Below, in pieces: positions 28,183 to 36,922 of a DNA stretch of 64,000 nucleotides. Source of the stretch: JAFKFH01 sp017307375 (lineage in GTDB: Bacteria; Pseudomonadota; Alphaproteobacteria; Ferrovibrionales; Ferrovibrionaceae); assembly GCA_965229335.1 (NCBI GenBank), contig OZ245874.1:5580001-5644000 (forward strand), read 5' to 3'. The position numbers were made by a program, and so were the translations under genes. The notes under the pieces are model-generated. The model saw only the letters and a program-made list of their open reading frames with translations. It did no database searches and was not told the DNA's origin. Position 1 is the first letter of the stretch. Each line of letters opens with the position of its first letter.

Positions 28183-28848
28183 ATGCATCGTGTCGCGATC
28201 ATGCAGCCCTATTTCTTTCCCTATGCCGGCTATTACCGGCTGTTTGCCGCGGCCGACATCTTCATCGTTCTCGACTCGGTGCAGTTTCCCCGCCGCGGCT
28301 GGGTTCATCGCAACCGCCTGCGGCGGGCCGACGGCGAACTCGACTGGCTGACGCTGCCCTTGAGCAAGGCGCCGCAATCGGCGCAGATTCGCGAGCTCGA
28401 GTTTCGGCAGGTCGATGCGGGCTGGGCGGCCGAGCAGCGCGCCCGGTTCCCGGTGCTGGTGGCACCGCCCGATACCGTCCGCATGCTGGTCGATCATGCC
28501 CTGCACCCTGCGGGAAAGCCGCTCGATCATCTCGTCGCCGGCCTGCGCGCGACGACCCGCCTGCTCGGCCTGGAGCGGCCGATGATCCTGGCCAGCAGCC
28601 TGGAAATCGACCCGGCGTTGCGGGCACAGGACCTGATCATCGCGCTGGCGCGGGCGGTCGGCGCCAACGGCTATGTCAACCTGTCGGGCGGGGGCGACCT
28701 CTACACGCCCGCGGTCTTCCGCGACGCGGGCCTCGAGCTGCAGATCCTGCCGCCCTATCGCGGCGACTATGCCAGCATCCTGGAACGGCTGGCCGGCGAG
28801 CCCCCGACGGCAGTGGCAGCCGACATCCGCAGCCAGATTACGCCGTAG
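28183..28848 (+). CDS. WbqC-family protein
   Basis: A 221-residue protein with the WbqC opening IMQPYFFPYAGYYRLF and LDSVQFPRRGWVHRN. WbqC-like proteins occur in O-antigen and sugar-biosynthesis loci, often beside DegT aminotransferases, and are thought to modify amino sugars; the reaction is not firmly known. The gene directly follows the aminotransferase. Its end overlaps the convergent reverse-strand glycosyltransferase by 11 bases. Confidence 0.82.
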   Translation: MHRVAIMQPYFFPYAGYYRLFAAADIFIVLDSVQFPRRGWVHRNRLRRADGELDWLTLPLSKAPQSAQIRELEFRQVDAGWAAEQRARFPVLVAPPDTVRMLVDHALHPAGKPLDHLVAGLRATTRLLGLERPMILASSLEIDPALRAQDLIIALARAVGANGYVNLSGGGDLYTPAVFRDAGLELQILPPYRGDYASILERLAGEPPTAVAADIRSQITP

Positions 28849-30853
28849 TCCCCGGCGTGCTCCGGCGCGCCCAGTCGGCAAGCAGATCGGCGAAGGCGTC
28901 GGCGGCGTCGTCACGGTCGAACAGGCGATGCCGGCGGGCCTCGATCTCGGCCACACAGCGGGCGCGGAATGCCCGGTCGTTGGCAACGCGGATGGCCAGC
29001 CGGACATAATCTTCCGGGTCGCGCGCGACCAGGTCCGTAAATTCCATCACCCGATAGAATCCGAGGGCCGAGCGGCCGCGCAGAAAAGGCCCGGGCAGGG
29101 TCACGACGGGAACACCGGCCTGAAACGCCTGCAACGTCGTGTTGCCGCCACCGAAATGAAAGGTGTCGAGCACGACGTCGGCAAGACGATAGAGGTCGAG
29201 GAAGCTGTCCAGCGGCAGCCGCGGCAGCATGCGGACCCGATCGGCCAGGCCGGCGAAGGCCTGCGAAAGCCGCGAGGCCAGCCGGCCCCCGGGGTCGGGG
29301 CGCGGATTTTCGAACAGCACGAGGCAGGCCCTGGGGTCACGTTCCAGAATCGCGCGCATTGCCGCGTCGAACGCCGGATGCAGCTTGAACAGGGTCTGGG
29401 TGCAGAAATAGAGCCTCGCCTCCTCGGCTATGCCGAAGTCCCCCCGTTTGGCCGTCGGTGGCGGCAGGCTGAGGGACGGGTAGACCGTGGTCAGGTCGGG
29501 CAGGCGAATCAGCGTCTCGCTGTAGTCGCGGTCGGCATCCGGCCGTTCCAGCGACTCCGAGGAAATGAAATAGTCGACGCTGGCAAGGCCGCTGGTCACC
29601 GGATGTCCGCCCCACAGGCATTGCACCCGGGCCAGCCGGGAAAACGCCAGGAAGTAATAGATCCAGTTCATGAAGAGGTCCGTGAACAACAGCACGTCGA
29701 GTTCATGGACGGCTATGGCCTGACGCGCGGCCGCGACGCCGGGCGGCAGGACATGCCAGGTTCCCGGCATGTCCTGCCGGACCGCCGGCAGCACCGGGGT
29801 CTCGCTGAAATAGTGAATTTCCAGGTCGCGTCGGGCGAGCGCGGGCGGCAGAAAGCGCAGCATGCGCGAGATCGAGTCGATTTCCAGCGATCCGACGATG
29901 CCGATGCGCCGCGGGCGCCCTGGTGAAGCCGGGACCGACAGATGCGGGGCCGACCAGCGCAAGCCGGGATCGGCATGGTCGAACATCCGCGCGATCTTTT
30001 CCATCAGCGGCCGGTCGTCGGCGCCGTGATAGGCGAACTGGAACAGGTTGACGACGATGGAATCCCGGCCGCTGACCAGATCGGCGCGCAGGCCCGGATC
30101 GGCGATCAGGTCGGCAAGCCCGGCCTCGATCCCGGCGCGGCAGGTGGCGATTTCCGCCTCCGACATCATCACCGGTTCGACCAGCAGGGCGCGCATGATC
30201 CGCGCATGGGCATCGCCCGACAGCGTGACTGCCGCATCGAGCGCCGCGCGGGCCTCCTCGACCCGACCGTGAAAGTAGACGAGGCTGCCCAGAATGCGCC
30301 AGATCACCGCGTCGCCCGGCAGCAGCGCGGCACAGTCGCGGGCGAGGCCGATTGCGCGTCGCCCATCCCCGGCCGCCCAGTAACGGCTGATCAGCGGCAG
30401 CGCGCCGAGCAGCGGATGCGGCGCGAAAATCATCGCCAGACGGGCAAACAGCGGCCCGTCATAGACCCGGTCGCCCGAGATCGTCAGGCCGCTGTCGAAC
30501 AGATAGGCGGCGAGGCCGATGGCCATGTCCGGATCGCGGCCGCCCCGGCTGAACAGGGTGAAGCGGACCGTCGCGGCATCCTGCGGCCGCCCCGCGCGCT
30601 CCAGCGCCCGCGCGAACGCCTCGTGCACGGCAGCATCGAGCGGGGACTGAGCGGCCGCCTGCGCATAGGCCGGCAGCGCGGCCGCGGGGCCCTCGCCCCC
30701 CTCGGCCGCGCGGGCGAGCAGCAGCAATAGCGGGGCCTGCGGCCCATGCCGGTCGAGCAGCGCCACGGTACCCGCCCGCGCTTCGGCCCAGGCCGAACGG
30801 GCCAGGCAGTCCTCGATACCGGCGATATCCGTCGGCACGAAAGGCGGCGTCAT
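28838..30853 (-). CDS. Glycosyltransferase with helical-repeat N-terminus (GT41-like subgroup)
   Basis: A 671-residue protein. The first half is TPR-like helices (about residues 1-300). The C-terminal half is a glycosyltransferase of the OGT-like superfamily but of a different subgroup from the 22350/24613 pair: RRIGIVGSLEIDSISRM, FCTQTLFKLHPAFD and LDTFHFGGGNTTLQAFQAGV. It is clearly homologous to the gene at 40221. The ATG overlaps the stop of the methyltransferase gene (ATGA), so the two are translationally coupled. Donor and acceptor are unknown. Confidence 0.8.
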   Translation of the reverse strand: MTPPFVPTDIAGIEDCLARSAWAEARAGTVALLDRHGPQAPLLLLLARAAEGGEGPAAALPAYAQAAAQSPLDAAVHEAFARALERAGRPQDAATVRFTLFSRGGRDPDMAIGLAAYLFDSGLTISGDRVYDGPLFARLAMIFAPHPLLGALPLISRYWAAGDGRRAIGLARDCAALLPGDAVIWRILGSLVYFHGRVEEARAALDAAVTLSGDAHARIMRALLVEPVMMSEAEIATCRAGIEAGLADLIADPGLRADLVSGRDSIVVNLFQFAYHGADDRPLMEKIARMFDHADPGLRWSAPHLSVPASPGRPRRIGIVGSLEIDSISRMLRFLPPALARRDLEIHYFSETPVLPAVRQDMPGTWHVLPPGVAAARQAIAVHELDVLLFTDLFMNWIYYFLAFSRLARVQCLWGGHPVTSGLASVDYFISSESLERPDADRDYSETLIRLPDLTTVYPSLSLPPPTAKRGDFGIAEEARLYFCTQTLFKLHPAFDAAMRAILERDPRACLVLFENPRPDPGGRLASRLSQAFAGLADRVRMLPRLPLDSFLDLYRLADVVLDTFHFGGGNTTLQAFQAGVPVVTLPGPFLRGRSALGFYRVMEFTDLVARDPEDYVRLAIRVANDRAFRARCVAEIEARRHRLFDRDDAADAFADLLADWARRSTPGTTA

Positions 30854-31515
30854 GCCAGGCCTGTCGTCATGCCGGGGCGCGGCTCGCGGAAGACATAGGT
30901 GGTGAATTCATGGAGGCCGTAATCCGCCCGGATCGCCACATGCCGCGACAGGCGGGCGCGGGCGAAGGCCGCGACCTCGTCGAACCCCCAGTGGAACAGG
31001 TCGTCGCGTTCCCAATCGACATGGCGGCTCATCACGTTGAAGGCGATGCCGCGCCGGGCCAGGCGGAACGCCGCGGCCAGCAAGCTTTCCGCGAACCGGG
31101 CCATCGCCTCGCGCGGGAGTTCCCGCCGCTCGGTCAGCACGCCGTTCAGGATGACGACGTCGACGCTGTCGGGCGGCAGCGGGTCGGCCAGGATATCGCG
31201 GATTTCGAAGGGCAGATCGGGCCATGCGGCGCGGGCCGATTCGATCATCGGAACCGACAGGTCGATACCGCGGTAGCGAAAATCGTCCAGCCGTTCCCGC
31301 CTGTGCAGATGATCGACCAGCAGACCGGGGCCACAGCCCAGATCGAGCAGGTCGACGGGTCGAGACGCACCCGCCGCAACCTCGAGCATCACGTCGAAAC
31401 GGGTTTCGAGGTCCCGCTGATTGGGCCAGTCGACGCCCTGGGCGGTACGGCCGTGGCGGACGAAGCAGCGCTCATAATGGGAAACGAGCGACTGCCAGAC
31501 GACGTCGTCAGCCAT
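30850..31515 (-). CDS. Class I SAM-dependent methyltransferase
   Basis: A 221-residue methyltransferase. The SAM-binding motif is LLDLGCGPGLLVDHL (about residues 55-69), followed by YRGIDLSVPMIESAR and VVILNGVLTERRE. The C-terminal HEFTTYVFREPR resembles small-molecule methyltransferases. The ATG at 31515 is used because AAAGGGTG lies before it; a longer reading to 31545 adds ten residues and approaches the terminator. It is the first gene of a pair with the glycosyltransferase. Confidence 0.83.
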   Translation of the reverse strand: MADDVVWQSLVSHYERCFVRHGRTAQGVDWPNQRDLETRFDVMLEVAAGASRPVDLLDLGCGPGLLVDHLHRRERLDDFRYRGIDLSVPMIESARAAWPDLPFEIRDILADPLPPDSVDVVILNGVLTERRELPREAMARFAESLLAAAFRLARRGIAFNVMSRHVDWERDDLFHWGFDEVAAFARARLSRHVAIRADYGLHEFTTYVFREPRPGMTTGLA

Positions 31516-31550
31516 TGCAGAACACCCTTTGGCCGGCATCGTCACGCATC

Positions 31551-31585
31551 AGAAAAGAAAAAAGGGGAGCTGACGCTCCCCTTTT
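31551..31585 (-). terminator. Strong intrinsic terminator after the surface-type protein gene
   Basis: A perfect 11-base stem, AAAAGGGGAGC (31560-31570) with GCTCCCCTTTT (31575-31585), and a four-base loop. On the reverse strand it is followed by a T-rich tail (31563 down to 31551). It lies 21 bases after the stop of the 461-residue protein and before the methyltransferase gene. Confidence 0.93.
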
Positions 31586-31605
31586 CCCCAATCGCCGAAG
31601 CGATA

Positions 31606-32991
31606 TCAGTTGGCGGCAGTGACAACACCGGTGGCGGTGTTGAACAGGATGCCGGTGCCGGTCATGCCCGAGCTCAGCAGCAGCTGAACGCGAGCGCGGT
31701 CGGCCGCACCCAGGTTCGCACCGGTCGCGGTGTTGACGTCCGAGATCGAGTACAGGGCGTTGGCGTTCGCGCCGAGGTTCGTGGTGATCGAACCCGAGAA
31801 CGAGGTGCCGTCTTCCTTGGTCACGACCACGAACACCTGGCCGGTGCCCGAGTTCGGGTTGGTCACGCGCAGGAAGTACTGGTAGGCCGAACCGCCGGTC
31901 ACGTAGTTGACGGTCTGGGCGCTGCCGTTGTACGCCAGCGTACCGACGGTGGTGTTGGTCGAGCCCAGGATCGACTGGGTCGACAGCGAGCTGACGGCGG
32001 CAACGGTGTAGCTGCCGGCCTGCAGCACGGTGCTGCCGCTGTTCTCGATGCAGGTGTTGAACACCGCGGCAGCCGACGGGATCGCCGTGAAGGTGGCGGT
32101 GTTGCCCGAGATCGTGCCGACAACCGCACCCGCGGCCAGCGCCGCACCCGCGGTGGTGACGCAGACAGCGGTCGACAGATAGGCGCGCGAGATGCCCGAG
32201 AACGGACCCGAGATGGTCACGGTCTCGGTCGCGGTCGGCAGCGTGTAGCTCGCGCCGCCGACGGCATTGATCGTCGCCGGGTTGGCAACCGTGATCTGCG
32301 CCAGGGTGGCGTAGCGGGCTGCCGCCGCGGTCGTGGTGTTGGTGGCAAAGCCACGGCCCAGGTTGGTCGCACCGGTGTCGATCGTCTGCGCCACGGCGGT
32401 CGCAACCGTCGCGGTGATCGGCTGGCCCGAGGTCAGCAGGTTGACCGTCGTGCCCGCAGCGACGGGCGTGCCGCTCGTGGTCGAAACGGTCGCGGCCGCA
32501 ACGGTGGTGTTCGCCACCGAGTAACCAGGGGCGGTCAGGAACAGGTTGCCGGCCGAGCTGCCCGCGGTCGACGAGCAGCCGATGCGGACGATGTCACCGG
32601 CGGCGGCGGCCTGGTTGATCGAGTAGGTCACCGACGACGAGCCGGCGGTGCCGCCGGCCAGCAGCGACAGGGTGCCGGCGCTGGCATTCGCGGTGACCGC
32701 CTGCTGGAAGGTCACGCCCGTCGGCAGGTTGACCACGAAGGTCGAACCGACGGTCCAGTCGTTGGCCGCACCGGCGCTGAACGAAATGCACTGGTTGGTC
32801 TGGATCAGCGCGACGTTGTTGCTGTTCGACGCAACGGTGTTGGCGGCCAGGTTCAAGACGGTCTGGGTGCCGGGCGCGGCGTTGAAGCCGAGGCCGATGG
32901 CGGCATTGGCCGACCCGGTAGCGAGGAGCATCGTCCCGAGGACGGCGCTGCCAATCGCCGAAGTGGTCATCAGTTGGTAGCCGCGCGTCAT
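31606..32991 (-). CDS. Secreted Ala/Thr/Ser/Gly-rich protein, surface-layer-like
   Basis: A 461-residue exported protein of unknown family. Residues 1-30 form a signal peptide (cleavage after ATGSANA). The mature part is rich in Ala, Thr, Ser, Gly, Val and Asn, has one lysine (VTKEDG), no histidine, and four cysteines that could form two disulfides. Repeated beta-strand-like stretches and low lysine resemble S-layer and other abundant surface proteins. An own strong terminator and GGGGGAA before the ATG fit high expression. It lies beside a type II secretion operon and OGT-like transferases, so it could be an exported, glycosylated protein (inference). A second ATG at residue 8 is an alternative start. 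Confidence 0.75.
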   Translation of the reverse strand: MTRGYQLMTTSAIGSAVLGTMLLATGSANAAIGLGFNAAPGTQTVLNLAANTVASNSNNVALIQTNQCISFSAGAANDWTVGSTFVVNLPTGVTFQQAVTANASAGTLSLLAGGTAGSSSVTYSINQAAAAGDIVRIGCSSTAGSSAGNLFLTAPGYSVANTTVAAATVSTTSGTPVAAGTTVNLLTSGQPITATVATAVAQTIDTGATNLGRGFATNTTTAAAARYATLAQITVANPATINAVGGASYTLPTATETVTISGPFSGISRAYLSTAVCVTTAGAALAAGAVVGTISGNTATFTAIPSAAAVFNTCIENSGSTVLQAGSYTVAAVSSLSTQSILGSTNTTVGTLAYNGSAQTVNYVTGGSAYQYFLRVTNPNSGTGQVFVVVTKEDGTSFSGSITTNLGANANALYSISDVNTATGANLGAADRARVQLLLSSGMTGTGILFNTATGVVTAAN

Positions 32992-33352
32992 GTGCTTTTC
33001 CCCCAGAGCGTCGGATCGACAAGGAATTCAGGTTAATCTGCTCGCCCAGCGACAATTCCGGCGCTGGGACGCGAGTACATACATTGGTATCGAATTCGGG
33101 CACGCCTGGCAAGACGAATGGCCGTCGCAACCCGGTCATATGGCAGGTTTTTGCTGCCATGAACCCCGTGCCGCCCGTCATCGGACAGGCGGGATAAGCA
33201 AATCGGGCCAGGCAGCGTGCTGACGCGTGAAGAAAGGCCAGCGTATGACAATGAGATTGCAGCAAGGAACGCTACAGAGGCCCCTTACCCTGTCGCGACG
33301 CCGGATCCGGATGCCGCGCAGGCGCCTGGATCCGGCGAGCCGGCCGCGATGA
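32992..33352. other. Intergenic region upstream of the surface-type protein gene
   Basis: 361 bases without a convincing gene. It must contain the reverse-strand promoter of the surface-type gene, but no -35/-10 pair stands out. The long distance allows a long leader RNA. Short open frames on both strands lack ribosome sites. Confidence 0.55.
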
Positions 33353-35569
33353 TCAGTTCGGCTTGTAGTATTGCGGCAGCAGCGGCAGGTTGATCTTGTT
33401 GTCGTTGCCGGTCCGCTGGATGCGATTGACGTAGGCCTCGGTGATCGCCTGGATGTCGTCGGGGCCGGAAATGATGTAGGGCGTGATCACCACGACCAGC
33501 TCGGTACGTGTCCGGTCGTCTCCCGAGGTGCGGAACGCCTGGCCGATCACCGGCAGGTCCTTCAGGAACGGAATCCCGGAATCGCTGAGCGAGCGATTGT
33601 CCTGGATCAAGCCGCCCAGGATGACCGTGGCGCCGTCGAACAGGGCAAGCTGCGTCGTCACCTTGCGATTCTGGAAGCCGGCGCTGGACACGCCGGTGAC
33701 CGACGACGTCAGCGTCTTGTCGATGTTCGATACTTCCTGCGATACCTCGAGATCGACCCGTCGACCGGCATGGATGATCGGCTTGACCGACAGCACGACG
33801 CCGGTCTGGCGATACTGGATCGATTGCAGCACCGCGGAACTGCCGACGGTGGACTGCCCCTGGCTGGAGACGATCGGCACGTCCTGGCCGATCTGGATCT
33901 TGGCTTCGGCGCCCGAGCGCGCCAGGACCCGCGGATTGGACAGCACGCTGACGCGGTTGTTGGTGGCCAGCGCGGTCAGGGCGCCGCGCAGCGCGTCCGC
34001 CGAGTTGAATACCCGGATGTTCATGCCGCCCGGCTGCTGGGCCGGCGCCTGCGACGGGTCGAGGCTGCCGATCGAGAAGCCGTAGCCGTTGAGACCGCCG
34101 GTGAACAGCGCCTGGACGCCGAGCGAGGCATTGTCGGTCAGGGTGACTTCCATCACCGTGACCTCGATCAGCGCCTCGCGCGTCGGCACGTCGAGCTGCT
34201 CGATCAGCGGGCGATAGCGCGACCATTCCTGGGCGCTGCCGGCAAACACCAGCGCATTGCGCACTTCGTCGACCACCAGCCGCCCGCTGCGGCTGGCCGA
34301 CGAGGCCTGGCCCGACGCGTTCGACGACGATGTCGACGCGCCGGCGCCCAACCCGGCGGCCTGCGGCGTCGCCGCCGAGCCCGGGGTCAGCCCGGCGGAG
34401 CCCTGCTGGTTGGCGCCTCCGCCCGAACCGGCGCCCGAGGACCGCGATCCCGACTGCCCATCGATCGCCGCCGAGACGACGTCGGCGATACCGGTCGCCT
34501 TGGTGTTCCGGACGAAATAGACGAACACCTTCTGGTTGTCCTCGGTGCCCGACGGCTGATCGAGCTGGCGGGCCCAGTTGGCGATGAAGTCGAGGGTCTG
34601 CTGGTTCGGGGCAAAGGCCAGCACCGCGTTGATCTGCGGGACGGGAATGATCGAGATCGGCACGTCGTTCTGCTGGCCGCCGATCGTCGCGGCATAACCC
34701 TGGGCCTTGAGAATTTCGAGCAGGCGCGCCGCCAGCGGCTGGGCGTTCCAGTAGACCGGGTCGATGCGGACCGACAGATTGTTGCCGTAATAGGCGCGGT
34801 CGAGGGTCGCCATCATGCGTGCCACGGTCTGCATGTCCTGCGGCAGGCCGAACAGCAGGATCGCATTGGCCGAGGGCATCGCGAAGGCCTTGACCTTCTG
34901 GCCGATGACGTTGACCAGCACCTGCATCACGTCGCCCGCGCGCGCCTCCTGCAGTTCGAAGTACTGGAACACCGGGCGCAGGTCGCTCGGCACGTCCGGC
35001 AGGGCCCGGGCACGCACAAGATCCGGAATCTGCTGCATCAGCACGTCGTTGGGCACGATGCGATAGACATTGTCGTTGCGGGTGACCTGCAGGCCGTAGG
35101 AGGCCAGCACCTCCTGGGCGACGTTCAGCAGTTCCTGCGGCGAGCGTGCGCCGCCGGTGCGCAGGGTGACGAGGTCCTGCCGCGCGGCGACGGCGGGATC
35201 CATCTGGTAGTTGACCTTCAGCAATTCGCCGAACACCGTGTTGATGAAGGCGGGCAAGGGCATCTGGTCGAACGACGCGGTCACCGGCTGGCCGGTCAGC
35301 CCGCCTTGTGCCGCGGCGGCCTTGGGCCGGGGCGCCGGCACCATCCGGGCGCCCGGCCCGGGGGTGATCCGGGTGGTGCGGACGGATTCGTCCTGCGGCA
35401 ACTGCTCGTTGAATTCGGCCGGCGGCGGCGGCCGCTGGATATCGGTCTTGGGCAGGGCGACCGGCGGCAGCGGCACCTGCTGGCACGCGGTCAGCGCCGC
35501 CATGACGATCAGCACCATGGCCGGGAGCCAGCGCCGCGCGGGGCCCTGGCGGAAGAGGTCAAGCATCAT
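33353..35569 (-). CDS. gspD: Type II secretion outer-membrane secretin GspD
   Basis: A 738-residue secretin that forms the outer-membrane pore. The N-terminus is a lipoprotein signal with lipobox LTAC. Then follow N0 (ASFDQMPLPAFINTVFGEL), several N-domains, a Gly/Ser-rich loop (about residues 400-440), and the secretin core with VLSNPRVLARSGAEAKIQIGQ shown by its key residues, the YRQTGVVLSVKP stretch and VVVITPYII near the end. Being a lipoprotein, it may not need a separate pilotin. The start at 35569 (ATG ATG) lies 10 bases after the GspC-like stop. It is the last gene of the operon. Confidence 0.93.
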   Translation of the reverse strand: MMLDLFRQGPARRWLPAMVLIVMAALTACQQVPLPPVALPKTDIQRPPPPAEFNEQLPQDESVRTTRITPGPGARMVPAPRPKAAAAQGGLTGQPVTASFDQMPLPAFINTVFGELLKVNYQMDPAVAARQDLVTLRTGGARSPQELLNVAQEVLASYGLQVTRNDNVYRIVPNDVLMQQIPDLVRARALPDVPSDLRPVFQYFELQEARAGDVMQVLVNVIGQKVKAFAMPSANAILLFGLPQDMQTVARMMATLDRAYYGNNLSVRIDPVYWNAQPLAARLLEILKAQGYAATIGGQQNDVPISIIPVPQINAVLAFAPNQQTLDFIANWARQLDQPSGTEDNQKVFVYFVRNTKATGIADVVSAAIDGQSGSRSSGAGSGGGANQQGSAGLTPGSAATPQAAGLGAGASTSSSNASGQASSASRSGRLVVDEVRNALVFAGSAQEWSRYRPLIEQLDVPTREALIEVTVMEVTLTDNASLGVQALFTGGLNGYGFSIGSLDPSQAPAQQPGGMNIRVFNSADALRGALTALATNNRVSVLSNPRVLARSGAEAKIQIGQDVPIVSSQGQSTVGSSAVLQSIQYRQTGVVLSVKPIIHAGRRVDLEVSQEVSNIDKTLTSSVTGVSSAGFQNRKVTTQLALFDGATVILGGLIQDNRSLSDSGIPFLKDLPVIGQAFRTSGDDRTRTELVVVITPYIISGPDDIQAITEAYVNRIQRTGNDNKINLPLLPQYYKPN

Positions 35570-35579
35570 GTTCACAGGG

Positions 35580-36128
35580 TCACGTCTTCGGCCAATAGAG
35601 GCGGATACGCTGCCGGCCGGAGGCGGCATCGAGTTCGACGGCGTCGGCATCGATGGCCGCGAGCGTGCGGCCGTCGGGCAGCTTTTCGCCGACCTGGAGA
35701 AAGGAGGTCTTGACCGGCTGGCCGGGTGCCGCCTGGGTCAGGACGGCGATGAACCGGCCGCCCTGCCGGGTGATGCCGGTAACCTTCCAGGCCATCCCGC
35801 CGGCAGTGCCGCTGAGCCCGGCATTCTGCCCCGCCGCGGCGGCAGCGGCAGCGGCCGCGGCAGCGGCAGCTGCGGCCGGATCGACGGGCGTAGAGCCCCA
35901 GGGCCTGCGCTGTTCGAGCACCGCGAGATCCCGGGACGGATCGTCGCCGCGGGCGGCAAGGTCGCGCCAGTCGTTGCGCGTCGCCTGGGCGACGTTGCCC
36001 AAAGGCGCGGCGGGATCGCTGATCCAGCCCGCGGCAAAGGCGGACAGTGCCCCCGCAACAATCAGCGCCGCGGCGACCAGATTGCCCGAGGGGCGGAGGG
36101 AAAGCGTGGCCATCGATATCCCCGCCAT
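35580..36128 (-). CDS. GspC-like inner-membrane type II secretion protein
   Basis: A 182-residue protein with one N-terminal membrane segment (about residues 13-33), a linker with 15 consecutive alanines, and a small beta-rich domain (KVTGITRQGGRFIAVLTQ, QVGEKLPDGRTLAAID) like the GspC homology region or PilP. It should link inner-membrane parts to the secretin GspD, encoded directly after it. The start overlaps the gspM stop as TGATG at 36128; an ATG at 36113 with GGCGGGG before it is a good alternative. Sequence identity to GspC is weak, so the name is by position and layout. Confidence 0.65.
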   Translation of the reverse strand: MAGISMATLSLRPSGNLVAAALIVAGALSAFAAGWISDPAAPLGNVAQATRNDWRDLAARGDDPSRDLAVLEQRRPWGSTPVDPAAAAAAAAAAAAAAAGQNAGLSGTAGGMAWKVTGITRQGGRFIAVLTQAAPGQPVKTSFLQVGEKLPDGRTLAAIDADAVELDAASGRQRIRLYWPKT

Positions 36129-36922
36129 CAACGTGGCGGCGCCAGCAACGGCGCCAACTGGGGCGGAATGCCCGGCGGCACGACCACCGGCGGCGTGCCG
36201 GCCCCTGGAACCGGCGGGGCGGACGGTGCCGCGGGCACGGCAGCGGCCCCGGATGCCGCTGGCTGTGGCTGTGGCTGTGGCGGCAGCGTCGGTGTCGCGG
36301 ATCCCGGGGCGACCGGCAGGCCGTAAGCCGTCAGCACCATGTCGATGCGCGGCAGGGGCTGGCGCTGTATCCGCATGCTGTTGATTATAATGAGACGCTT
36401 TTCATTCGCAATGGTCGCCAGCAGGGCCTGCAGCGACTCGGGGCTGAAGTCGCCCGACAACGACACGCTGATCGCCCGATACCCCGCCTGCGCCGTGGCT
36501 TCGCCGTCGGTGCGCTGCGAGGTCGCGGTGGGCCGGCCGATCCCGGCCTTGCGGGCCGACGACAACAGCCACTCCTGGAATTCGGCGCGCGCCAGGCCTT
36601 CGGTTTCGATGCGCCAGAGGCGATTTTCCAGTTCGCTGCGCCGGGCGTCGGCCTCGCGCGCCCGCCTCGCCCAGGCGGCGTCGCCGGCCACGCGCTCCAG
36701 CCGGGCGACTTCCTCGCGCCGCTGGTTCAGCCGGCTGACCGCATCGTCGACCCAGGCCTGGGTCGACAGCACCAGATAGCCCCAGAGCATCACGGGGATC
36801 AGCGCCAGGGCAATGGCCAGGCGCCGATTGGACCGGACCTGGGCCACCAGCGGCGCCATCGCCTGCGCGATCTGCTCGCGCACCGGGGCGAAGGCCGCGC
36901 GCATGTTGTCGGCCAGGCTCAC
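36128..36922 (-). CDS. gspM: Type II secretion protein GspM-like
   Basis: A 264-residue inner-membrane protein. One membrane segment (about residues 34-53) is followed by a charged coiled coil (AWVDDAVSRLNQRREEVARL), a ferredoxin-like periplasmic domain (GYRAISVSLSGDFSPESLQ), and a Pro/Ala-rich tail. This is the GspM layout, and it follows gspL as in most type II operons. The start is GTG at 36922, overlapping the gspL stop as GTGA. Confidence 0.75.
   Translation of the reverse strand: MSLADNMRAAFAPVREQIAQAMAPLVAQVRSNRRLAIALALIPVMLWGYLVLSTQAWVDDAVSRLNQRREEVARLERVAGDAAWARRAREADARRSELENRLWRIETEGLARAEFQEWLLSSARKAGIGRPTATSQRTDGEATAQAGYRAISVSLSGDFSPESLQALLATIANEKRLIIINSMRIQRQPLPRIDMVLTAYGLPVAPGSATPTLPPQPQPQPAASGAAAVPAAPSAPPVPGAGTPPVVVPPGIPPQLAPLLAPPR

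Noticed and set aside
32990..33223. Short forward frame upstream of the surface-type gene
   Set aside because: It starts opposite the reverse-strand ATG, has no ribosome site and no domain.
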